Shown here piece by piece: positions 44,539-54,299 of a DNA stretch of 64,000 bases. The notes beneath the pieces were generated by a model that worked only from the letters and a program-made list of their open reading frames with translations, did no database searches and was not told the origin of the DNA. This DNA comes from Sphaerolaimus hirsutus (lineage: Eukaryota; Nematoda; Chromadorea; Monhysterida; Sphaerolaimidae), in contig OZ038456.1 of the NCBI GenBank assembly GCA_964036195.1, forward strand, positions 20,598,104-20,662,103, in the 5' to 3' direction. Position 1 is the first letter of the stretch. The number at the start of each line of letters is the position of its first letter. Position numbers and translations under genes: made by a program.

Positions 44539-47500
44539 TTGTCTGGGTAAGCTACTGCGGCCTGTGCATGCTGCTCAGTTTAAACAGGGCTGTGGAAATG
44601 CACGAATCGGCAATACTCACAAACAAACTGTTCGGCAATAATAGGATTTACATGTGGATTTGCCTGGCGCTTCTGTATGGGAGCGTTTTTGGCTGTGCTT
44701 ACTTGGTGCAACTCCCAGACCCTGTAAAAAGCCCTGTAAAATGTCAAATGGCATGCAAAGTGTCAAAAGTTATGGAAAATGCCCTGCAAAACGGCAAAGG
44801 TACGTTTACAGAGCTTACAGGGCTCTTTACATAGTACGGGAGTGCCCCCTGATGAATGGTGTCGGCGTGCTGTACCACAGTGGCATCGGTGTCTGGCTAT
44901 TTGACCCTAATGGTGGAGTAGGTTTTATTGAGAAAATCAGTGTTGTAATTATTGTATTCTGACTGAATTTTGAATTTTGATTTTTTTGAGGGGGCTTTTC
45001 AAGGGGGGATAAATTTTTTTTCAAAATATTACAGCATGTTTTTATCCACTCATTTCACAAGCAAAAAATTGGTGTGTGGATGCGCGGTGCAGCGTCGGGA
45101 AGTGTCTTCACGCCTACACTTCCCGAACGCTTCACCAAGCTGCCAGCGCTTCCACACACATCACGTAAATCTGCGTGAAAACATTTCACGCTTCTTTATA
45201 TGGTGCTCCATATATATACCGTATTTCCTCGAAATACCCCCCGGGGGTTTATTGTTTCATAGTGAGAATTTTGAGAGAAAAACGAGAAAAATGCAACAAT
45301 AACCACCATTTTTAACTTTTTACAGCCTTATATAAGGATGTAGATGGTATAAACGATGTTCTAACGTAACACAGTAAGTGTTTTGAACGTCTGTTATGCA
45401 TTTCCCGGACCACAAATCCATAGTGCCCATTTTGAGGGGGGGTATTTCGAGGGGGGGGTATTTCGAGGAAATACGGTATGGTCAAATGTATACGCGGGGG
45501 AAGCGTGTGGAAGCGCCGTGAAGTGTCTTCCACATGTTTGGATGCGCGTGAAGCGCGTGGTGAAGCTAGGTGAGGCGTGTGGAAGACACTTCACCCAGAA
45601 TCTCGTGATGTCGGTGGAAGCGTGTGGAAGCGTGTGGAAGCGCACCGCTTCACGCCCATCCAGCCCGCTTCCACACGCATCACGGATCCATTTTTTGCTG
45701 TGTATGCTTTATGAACGAAATAAAAGGCCAGGTTTTTTTTGGACACAACAAATTGATGATATGTCAAAATGAGGGAATTATTCAAGACGAGGAATTATTT
45801 TTTCCTCACTTTTATTTCTCTAATTGTTGGATCTTGCCCTTGAATATTTAACTGTAGATGTAGTAACATTAAAAATGAGAGCAATTGCAGACAATGGCAA
45901 TTGAAATGAACACATTTAATAACTTTTCCACTATTGGAATTGTTTTGGTTCTCTACTCCTACGTCATGTTCAAACTGCGTAAAAAAGCCATGGCCGTCAG
46001 CGATCAGGCAAAACAAGGTTAGCCATTATGCTGCAATTACAGCTCGGGCGTAAAATTGACCGGGCGTAAAATTGGATTTAGATACCACATTGTTATTTCA
46101 GTCAAAGAAAGCTTAGATGCAGACGTTTCTTGTGTCCAAAGCTCATGAGTTTATTTTAATCGTACTGGGGGTTATGAGTTTTAGCACAATTTGTCTAATT
46201 TGCGCCAAAATTTCTAGTACAATTAAAATAAACTGATGGGCTTTGGACACAAGCAACATCTGCATGTGCGCTTTCTTTGACTGAAATTACAATGCCATAT
46301 CTTTATCCATTCACCTGTTATTAATTTTACGCCCAAAATCAATTTTATGTCCGGTCAATTTTACGCCCGAGCTGTAATCGCAGCATTAAGGTGGATTTAC
46401 AGCATCACGATCAAAAGGAGGTGATGCGACAAATAAAACATCACCGATAAATGCATTATTTTGATGTCTTAAAGTTTTTATTAAAAGGTCATGTTAAATA
46501 ATCAATATTTTGCAGAAATTTATCATGTGCGACATGTGAAACTCGAATTTGAATGAAAAACGTTCGATAAAAATGGTCCGCCATCAAATCCATTTCCCGG
46601 TGAGGCCCCAAAATCAATTTTTTGTTGGTTATTGTATGCAATGACTGCCGACAAATTGATTTTAGGGTCTCACCGCAAAATTGCTTTCACAGCGGACCAT
46701 TTTTCATTGAATGTTTTTCAGTCTAATTCGAGTTTCACATCTCGCACATAATAAATTTCTGTAACACGTTGATTATTAAACATGACCTTTTAATAAAAAA
46801 CTTGAAAAAATGAAAATAAGTCATCTTTTGGTGACGTTGAATTTGTCGCATCACCTCCTATTGTTCGTTATGCTGTAAATCCGGCTTTAGGTATTTAACT
46901 AGGTATAACAAAGGACGGAATAGATTTTTGTGTAAAGAAAACTTCTAGTAGTTATACACAAAGAATACTTTTCCAAGAAAATGAAAATTCAGTTGAAAAC
47001 GTTGAATCTGCCAAATTGTTGCAATCGCTCTATAATTTTTCCACAAACAAACGTTTTTCCGAGGCATTTTGATCAAAGATGAGCGAAAAATAAGCTTCCT
47101 CGAAAAGCACCCACCCAAAAAAGAACCCCACCCGCAGTCCCAGGCGGTGGGCACGTGTCTAGGATGGAGAAGCGCGTCACGGTACAGGCGTTTTTCTTGT
47201 GCGCCAACACGTTTTTCACCGCCGCCGGCTACGTGCTGGTGCCCAGGCTGTTCACCTCCTCCGTGCCGTTCGTGATTGCCAACGTTTTGTGGCAGACCAC
47301 CCACGGCTAGTACCCTTTGTATCAACTGACTACTAGTATACTCGGCGTGCCGCAGAGTATGATGCCAAAAGTTAGGTATATACCGTATTTACTCGAAATA
47401 CCCCCCGGGGGTTATTTTTTCATGGTGAGATTATTGAGGAGGGTTTAACGAAGGGGGGTATTTCGAGCTCGAGGTTAGTATTATTTCGCCAGCAATTGTT

Positions 47501-47956
47501 TAAAATCCCAGTACTAAATTATTGTTTGAAATGTGCGCAGACGTCGAAAAATGCAACAAACACCTAGACTCCATAGACTAAATTTTTTTTTTTTTTGGGG
47601 GGGGTATTTCGAGGGGGTTCACTTTATAAATTCATAGTGGCCATTTTAAGGGGGGTATTTCGAGGGGGGTATTTCGAGGAAATACAGTATGTGTCGGTCG
47701 ATAAGTAAAACGGCAGCCTTCAATAGAGCGGCGTTATCATCCAATCGATCCAATGCTATCAAATAATCATCGCAGTTAACCAAACGCAGGCGGCAACATA
47801 ATCGTGTACCTTTTGCTCAATCGAACGATTCGCAACAGGGTCTTGAAAAAGCTCAACATCAAAACCAAAAATGGCACGACTAACACGATGTTCATATCGA
47901 AAGTGAAGCCGCTTACGACAAAATATGTAACACATCCAGCAACCAACGATGGGTGA
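44539..47956 (+). CDS. Serpentine receptor class T (srt) chemoreceptor, N-terminus missing
   Basis: Seven-transmembrane receptor of a nematode-specific chemosensory family. Exons: 44539-44705, 44843-44917, 45891-46017, 47144-47305, 47790-47956 (TGA), all in phase. Visible: the TM3 end and family signature CGLCMLLSLNRAVEM, then NNRIYMWICLALLYGSVFG (TM4), HSGIGVWLFDPNGG (loop), STIGIVLVLYSYVMFKL (TM5), RVTVQAFFLCANTFFTAAG (TM6), VIANVLWQTTHG and NIIVYLLLNRTIRNRVL (TM7). TM1-TM2 exons were not found; they may lie in the gap or be lost. The second intron boundary (44706-44842) is a MITE. The fourth intron needs a GC donor (CACG|GCTAGT); otherwise TAG would end the frame. It may therefore be a pseudogene. 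Confidence 0.82.
44706..44842. mobile_element. CTGTAAAATG MITE lying exactly between two srt coding blocks
   Basis: Left end GTGCAACTCCCAGACCCTGT, right end TACGGGAGTGCC with an inner TTTACAG. It separates GSVFGCAYL (44705) from CPLMNGVG (44843). With donor TTG|GTGCAACTC or CCT|GTAAAA and acceptor GGGAG|TGC the reading frame is kept. The acceptor lacks a good pyrimidine tract, so actual splicing is unproven. Confidence 0.7.
45217..45478. mobile_element. CCGTATTTCCTCGAAATACC palindromic MITE in an srt intron
   Basis: Ends TACCGTATTTCCTCGAAATA and TATTTCGAGGAAATACGGTA are perfect inverted repeats with C and G runs inside. Confidence 0.75.
45490..45705. repeat. CTTCCACACGC motif-array element (inverse of 6360-6590)
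   Basis: GTGGAAGCGTGTGGAAGCG units between GTATACGCGGGGGAAG and GGATCCATTTTTTGCTGTG. A further array at 45085-45190 shares CTTCACGCCTACACTTCC. Confidence 0.6.
46028..46387. mobile_element. Palindromic MITE (AATTACAGCTCGGGCGTAAAATT ends) in an srt intron
   Basis: Left TGCAATTACAGCTCGGGCGT pairs with right ACGCCCGAGCTGTAATCGCA; arms also contain GTGTCCAAAGC/GCTTTGGACAC. Loop near 46190. No reading frame. Confidence 0.75.
46388..46888. mobile_element. 500-bp palindromic MITE (GATTTACAGCAT ends) in an srt intron
   Basis: Left end GGTGGATTTACAGCATCACG, right end ATGCTGTAAATCCGGCTTTA. Long imperfect arms include AAAAGGTCATGTTAAATAAT and ATTATTAAACATGACCTTTT. It abuts the previous palindrome head to tail. 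No protein. Confidence 0.75.
47387..47692. mobile_element. CCGTATTTACTCGAAATACC palindromic MITE in an srt intron
   Basis: Ends ACCGTATTTACTCGAAATAC and GTATTTCGAGGAAATACAGT, with C/G runs and a core shared with 24938-25322. It separates the TM7 halves of the srt gene. Confidence 0.75.
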
Positions 47957-48795
47957 GTTCTCAAAATAAAAACACTTTCTGTATTTTGTGTTTTCAAAAA
48001 TGTATATTTGGGTTTTGAGTTTTTTCACGAAAAAAACTTTAGTTTCTGTGTTTTATTTCTGTGTTTTTTGAAAAAAACTTGACTTTTTTGGTAAAAACTA
48101 AAGTTTTTTTTAGTAAAAGCTCAAGTTTTTCTGGTAAAAACTCGAGTTGTTTTACAAAAAGTTGCATTTTACAGCATTTTACTGTTGAAACAGTGGTTTT
48201 CTTATCAAATATTGGTTTTGCATATGTTTTAGGGTTGAATTTGTATCAAAATTGCTGGTGGGCGAGCTTTTATCGCCTGGCCGTTAGTTTTTTCAGTGTG
48301 TGTACTATTTTCAGAATATTCAAAGTGCGCTGTGGCCAGCACCTCGTGCTGGTTTAAGCGTTTTACCAGCTTACATCTATTTCTGATTTGATTTGATTGT
48401 GTATGCAAAGGTTGTATCCAAACTAAAAAAAAAGAATTTTTTTAGGTCACTGGGCCACCTTGTGGCGTTTTTGTCAACTAAAGTTTGCACAAATTCTCTT
48501 TTCCTAACACAGAAATCAACAAAATGTACCTCAACACCATTTGCAAAGCGCTTTGGCTTTTTGGAGGCCGGTGCGTCGGGACTATTTAGAACGCAGTTCT
48601 GTTTTTATACTTTTATTTGGAGTCCTCAACAGCTCCTGAGTGTACCCATTTCGGAGCTTACATACCATTGACAAGTTTATACTTAAAGATCTCGTTTCAC
48701 GGGAAATCACTTTTACATAAAGGATTAAATCATTTATAACACATTCTACCCTTTTCTTTTTTGAAAACAACAAAATCATTTGTTTGCTCATTCCA
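47957..48795. other. Intergenic sequence between srt and the RGG-rich gene
   Basis: 47945-48180 carries GTTTTTTGAAAAAAACTTGA-like repeats related to the GGAAACTCA element at 59640-59830, including the CCAACGATGG terminus that overlaps the srt stop codon. The rest is AT-rich without supported exons. Confidence 0.5.
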
Positions 48796-50561
48796 CTACG
48801 TGCTGGGGGCCTCATTATTTGACGGCCCGGGCTGGTCCATTGGGGTCGTCGTACTTGCGCTGGTGACTATCGATGTGTTCTCTAGTTCCTTGGGCAGGGG
48901 CTGGGCAGTCTGTGAGTGTTGGTGGCAAATTAATAGATTTTTGGAATAGTGTAATCATGAGGTCTGGATACTGTAACCTACTGCAAATAAGTCCAAGAGG
49001 GTATTTTCCTCTTCTAGAGAAATGTGACAACCTTCAGTTGGTTCTGTTATCTGAAGGAACATGCTTTCTTCTGATAGGCTTTCATGAGACACATAGTTGT
49101 TTGGGGCGACTTTTAATGTCTGCAGAAATGTTCACTTAATCAATTGCGAAGTCAATTAGTCATTACCTAAATCTTGTATTTATAGTTTGTTTTACAGTTT
49201 GAACTCATAAACAATAAATAGTTTACTTAAAGGACTAATTGAATGTTCAAAGTTATATTTTAACTAGTTTGACAGATGCGTGGGTTACCGTCTCAGTTGT
49301 CATGGGCTGTTCCTTAGTGAATGCTGCGTAAACAGGTGGTTGGAAAGCCAGCTGTTTGACTGCTAACTGTGCCAGTTGTTCCGCGGTTGTGGTCATTCCC
49401 GAGGCGCTGTTTTGGGTTGCTAAGAAGGCATTGGGGTTGCCCGGCGATGTGCTTGCCATGTTGGTCTGGCCTTCATTTTGGTATATCACCACGACTTTCT
49501 GCTCGGGGTACCAATCCTCCTAAAATGTTAAGATATATTCGTGTGGGTTGTGATGACATTTTCGGATAAAAACTTTGAAATTTTGAAATTTTGTCATTTT
49601 GAAATTTTGTGATTTTGTAACCATTTGTATTTGTGCACCTTTTCGGACATTGTAGTGACATCATTCAATATGAAGCGATAGTTCAATGCATTAGTAAACA
49701 ATTTCGTGCATGTTTACCTGATCATCATAATCAAATGTCTGACGTTGGTACGGTTTTTGGCGCCCGAACGAATGGCGGCCTCCCCTCGGCCGTCCGCGGT
49801 AGGACCCCCTGCGGCCCCTTCCATGCGCGCCACGCGGATGACCATAGTTTGTAGGCAAAGGCCAGTAGTCTGCCGGGTTTGGAGAACCGGCCAGTGTGTT
49901 TGCCAATCTATGAGATGTAGTTTTTTTTTAAGAGTTCTCAACTTGGTAAATTCATATCCATTTCACTTTTCGTCTATTTTGTTCAATTAACCGTTCAGGG
50001 TGCTCCAGTGCATGGCTGGTTAGCAAGTTGTCAATGCCCACTGGTTTTGTCACTGTAGTTGTCATTGGTGAGCCCCCACTAGCAACCATTGCTCCCCCCA
50101 GATGTGGATACATGGATTTGAAGTGGTTCAATTCGGCTTGAGCGTTGTTATTTTTGGCAAATTCCACTTGCAGTTTGGAGAGCTCAGTTTTCGTTTGCAC
50201 CAGGGCTCTAGCCAATTCGGTGTTGTTTTCCTCTCGTCCGACAATTTCACCAGCCAACATATGCATGAATGGATTGCACCTATGAGATGCAAAATGAATG
50301 TATAGATCTGGATACGCTGGAGATTTCAGTGATTTGGTTAATTAATTTTTAAATCTCAGAACAATTTCTTCAACTTTCTGTATTTTTGGAGTGTTTTCCA
50401 GTTGACATTCGATTTGACATTTGATTTATACATTTCCAAATCCCCACCCACCTCCTGCATGTCTGGATGTGTGTCTTTGTGGTGAAACAGAATCCGTCAT
50501 TCAACTTTTGTTGGAGCACTCTCTGCTGACTATTGAACTTGCTCGCGTTCTGTTGAGCCAT
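48796..50561 (-). CDS. RGG-box, Gln/Thr-rich protein of 310 residues, unrecognised
   Basis: Five exons in coding order: 50452-50561 (ATG), 49992-50279, 49718-49907, 49289-49519, 48796-48909 (TAG). All four junctions keep frame, with donors ACG|GTTAAT and ACG|GTAACC among them. Residues 1-30 are Gln-rich (MAQQNASKFNSQQRVLQQK). About 45-90 is a probable coiled coil (ENNTELARALVQTKTELSKL). About 150-185 is a glycine-arginine box (HGRGRRGSYRGRPRGG), typical of RNA-binding proteins. The last 110 residues are low-complexity Thr/Gln/Pro. No RNA-recognition fold is visible and I do not recognise the family. Divergently paired with the gene at 50772. Lies, if the scaffold is right, inside a NURF301 intron. 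Confidence 0.8.
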
Positions 50562-50771
50562 GATGGTGTTGTGTCGATTGCTTGGTTGCCCTTTTTGGCA
50601 CGTGTATGCTTAAAGTGTGACTTAAATTCGATTATGTGGGAAGCTTGTTGCTACATGTTTCCATGAATCTGTCGTGTGTGTATCCAAAAATATTTTTTTC
50701 TAAAAAAGAAATTTTTCGAATTTCCGCTTTGGCACGTGTCCGTCCAAATTGAAACGCTCACCGAGTATAGA
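50562..50771. promoter_or_regulatory. Shared intergenic region of a divergent gene pair
   Basis: Only 210 bp separate the ATG of the RGG-rich gene (minus) from the ATG of the 348-residue gene (plus), so both 5' regions must be here. I see no TATA box at a convincing position. The inference of a bidirectional promoter rests on the spacing only. Confidence 0.45.
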
Positions 50772-52696
50772 ATGTCGGATTCCAGTAACACCATTGGTTT
50801 GTTTACTCAGTTACATCAGGTTTCTTTGCAAACGTATGAATGATGTGAAATTCTTCCCGCGAGTTTTTTTTTTTTTTTTTTGGGCTCATGTTTATGTCGC
50901 TTCAATGATTTTTAACATTTACCCTTAAATCATCTTTTACAGATTCGTTGGAGCACCTTGCGCGCTTGTCGGTGTGCCGCGAACCGCACCCCGGCCATGC
51001 GCAGTTTTGGTGTGATGGGCAGCGCCGCAAGGCCCCGTACCAGTGGTTAATCGAGGGCACTCGCAGTGGGGTCATGCATTTGAATAATGCCGCGAGGCTT
51101 TTATTGACTCAGCATGAAAACACGCGCATGGGTTAGTTTCGGCTGTTTTTCATGCAATTTGTAGACTATTTTCAGCTTTTATTAGGATTCAGTGCCATTT
51201 TCACACATGGTTTTGAAATAATGGTCTTTTTCCAGTGAGTTCGCGGCTCGGCGGCCAAGTTGACGCGGTCGAAATCAAATTCGTGGACTATTCGACTGAA
51301 GAACATGAGGTGCGCAAATCCAACGGCCGCAAGTATTACGCCAGCACCGACCCAGTGTATGTGGCGGGAACAAAATCGAAAGAAGTCAACACTTCTTGCA
51401 ATGTGGATGTGAGTAACTAATAATTTTCTTTTTATTTTTCCTTGGACGATTTGAGAGGTTTTCTGGGTGCGATTTGCATTTGCTTCAAATAGATTTCTTT
51501 GCGCAGGTATTCTATCGTCACCACTGTACTGACGCATTGATTGAGTTGGAAGGGGGCCAATTTGTGCCGGCGCGCATTTTATTGGTCCGCATGTGCACTT
51601 TCAAGGACTGCGAAGAGCGTCACACCAAACAACTGCATGATCTGGATGTCTGTGAGATATACCCCAGTCATCAAATGGGCTTGCCGGTTAGTTTATTGCG
51701 GAACCCTTTTTTTTCTAGCTGTACGTGTGAGCTGGTTTTTTGTATTTAGTGAATATTTTGTTAGCTTAACGTTGTGCAAAATCACGGTGCTTCAATTTTC
51801 TTCTCATTTTGTCGTCATTATTGTTGAGTTTGCAATTCATGTGTTAAAAGTTGTAAATCTGGTAGAAAAGTGACAATATTCTGAGGATTTCAAGTTGTCA
51901 TTTCGACTTTTTGCCAAATGCGTTTCAGGTTTGCGTGTACGCCAGCTGCAAGGGCGATTACTTGCGTGATTGCCTGGGCGCCATTCTGCGTTACATCGCG
52001 TTCCAATTTCTAATGATCCAAAGTTGCCGTTTGGTCGGCTTTGGCACTCACCAGGAAATTTTAGAAAAACTGGTAAGTTCATTCTAATGTCTTGTAACAG
52101 GCAATATTCAAATAGGACCTGTTTTTCTGTGACGTGACTGTGTCAAAATTTCAGATTTTTAGTTGAAACTAGGGGTTTTAAATGTGACCCACCCATTTTT
52201 CAGAAAGCGAGTGACCCCTTCAACTTCAACCGGTCCCAGTTTTCGCGGCTCTATGACACCGAAATTTTGAATGTTGTGCCCGAGGTAATTTTGAGAATTT
52301 TTCTGTCATAGCTGAGACATTTTTCGGATTTACTCATATAGAATTCGGAGCCGTATAAAATTCAGATTATTGAATTTTCTCCTTCAAAAGTTAAAATTGA
52401 GCTAAGTAACCATTTACTTGCCATTGTTTTCACCATTTCAGGTGCAAACCACCCTCGCCGGGCGCGCTGATCATTTGTGTTACAAATGCTTTTCTGAAAA
52501 ATTTGGCAGCAATGCACACGCGCCGGGCGTGAACCATTACTTCGAAGAAACTGGAGTGCATGGCCCTGAAGAATTTGAGGGCGCATTGTACGCGGCGCCT
52601 TATTACATTTGTGATCAGGGCGTCACGATTTCCACTTCGCACCCTGTGAAACAGCCTTGGTACATGCGCCGCCAGCACTTTGACGTGCATGTGTGA
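50772..52696 (+). CDS. Unrecognised 348-residue cysteine-rich protein, seven exons
   Basis: Exons 50772-50796, 50943-51131, 51236-51408, 51507-51686, 51929-52072, 52204-52284 and 52442-52696 (TGA) total 1,047 nt, with every junction in phase. Donors are GTTTGT, GTTAGT, GTGAGT or GTAAGT and acceptors mostly TTTCAG, the nematode pattern. The start MSDSSNTIDSLEHLARL is the only ATG that joins exon 2 in frame. Notable segments: WLIEGTRSGVMHLNNAARL, EIKFVDYSTEEHEVRKSNG, a Cys/His patch (FYRHHCTDALIEL, VRMCTFKDCEERH), VCVYASCKGDYLRDCLGAIL and DHLCYKCFSEKFG. There is no signal peptide and no clear membrane segment. I do not recognise a family; the Cys/His spacing could bind metal, but that is a guess. 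Tail-to-tail with the gypsy element. Confidence 0.85.
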
Positions 52697-52921
52697 TTTT
52701 GTGTTTGCGGGAAAGGTAGATTTAGAGATTTTTGTTTCCTTTTTGTTTACTTTCGTTTAAAGTGCAAGCTACAAAAGAAAACTAAAATGTCCTTAGTTGC
52801 TAGTCTATTTCTAGTTTCAATGAAAGTCAGAGATTTGCGCTATTATTTAGGTGGGTTAAGTAGTTGTGAGTCTGTTTGTTTGAGCCGAGCTCATACTAGT
52901 AAAGGAAATCAGGTGAAAAAC
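52697..52921. other. 3' flank between the 348-residue gene and the gypsy integrase end
   Basis: No LTR or polypurine tract could be fixed here with confidence, although GTAAAGGAAATCAGGTGAAA at 52898-52918 is purine-rich next to the integrase end. Confidence 0.4.
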
Positions 52922-54076
52922 TCAATTACTTTGATAGTTCGGAATTTTATAGAGATTGTCTAATCGTTCTGTGATATTTTCACCTGATTTAAAATCTCGT
53001 AATGAAGTCAGGTGATTCTGAATGTTAATTACTGAAAATGGTCCGAGATATTTGGAATCCAATTTTTTGTGCCCTAGGGTTGTTTGTTTTACCATTACTG
53101 TGTCTCCAATGGCAATTTTATCTGCGATTTTATATCTTCTTCTATCATTGAACCATTTTAGGTATTTCTTTTTAGCCGCTTCAGTGGCTAGCTGGGCTTT
53201 TCTCCAAGCTTTTTGAGGATTTTCTGACAAAAACACGGAAGATGTTAAATAATTAAATTTTGGCAATCGTCCAAAAAGCAACAAAAATGGTGGCAGTTTA
53301 GTAAAGGAGTTGGTTGACAAGTTACATTTGAGAATTGCCATTGGAACATTATCCACCCAATCATTTTTTTCTTGATTTAGAATTCTCAGTTGAGTGCATA
53401 ATGTTTGAATTGCCCTTTCCGCAATTCCGTTTGTTTGCGGGTGGTAGGTTTGTCCAGTGACATGTCTCATGTTCCATTTGGTTGCAAATTGTTTGAATTT
53501 TGATGCCATAAATTCTGGCGCGTTATCTGTGATCAAATTAATTGGAGGCCCATGAATGGATATTAAATTCCTTTCCAATGCAGCTATAATTGTAGTTGTT
53601 TTTCGATTTCTAATTGGTGTTGCCGTCATGTATTGGGTCAGAGCACAAATAGTGACCACCAAGAATTGGTAACCTTGTTTTTTTGGTAATTCTACCAGGT
53701 CCATGTGAATGGAGTGAAACGGTTCGTTTGGGGTGGGGGTTGTCAATATTGGTACTTTTCCATGTTTATGTGTCTTACACTTGTGACATGTAGTACACAT
53801 TTCACAAAATTGTAAAATGTCTTGTTTTATACTTGGCCAGCTGCCAAAAGTTGTCAGCATACTGAGTGTTTTTTCTACTCCCCCGTGCGAGCCATATAAG
53901 CCTGCATGAGCTTGTTCCAAAAATTGTAATTGCCATTGTTTTGGCACCCATTTCACAAATTCATTAGGTCTATATGGAGATCTCACATGGACAATCCCAT
54001 CAATCAACAATAGATTTTCGTTGTCTATGTTATTTTTCAGGTTTTCTGCGCACTTTTGAATTTCGGGGTCTGTCAT
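52922..54076 (-). pseudogene. Ty3/gypsy integrase (384 codons, out of frame with upstream pol)
   Basis: Carries the zinc-binding HHCC motif (HAGLYGSHGGVEK, then CTTCHKC) and the DDE catalytic triad: MDLVELP, LITDNAPEF and HPQTNGIAERAIQ. The C-terminal part has the usual basic ending (YLGPFSVINI). The domain itself is uninterrupted, but its frame differs from the RT-RNase H frame, and the linker between 54076 and 54300 needs a frame change. As part of a decayed element it is probably not expressed as the normal polyprotein. Confidence 0.9.
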
Positions 54077-54299
54077 CTGGCCTGTTCCTGGACAGATTTT
54101 TCCATTTTATCTGAGGTCAGTTTTGGTAGGTTGTCTAGTGTTGTAATTGGATTTGTGTTTCCGTTCGTTGGCGCCAAAAAATTGACGTCATTTTCTTGGG
54201 GGTCTGGTGGCATAAGTGTTGGGATAACATCAATGAGTTTTGCAGCACTGTGATGTGAAGTAACTTATTGTCCCATGGGTCTGTGACGTCAACTGGATT

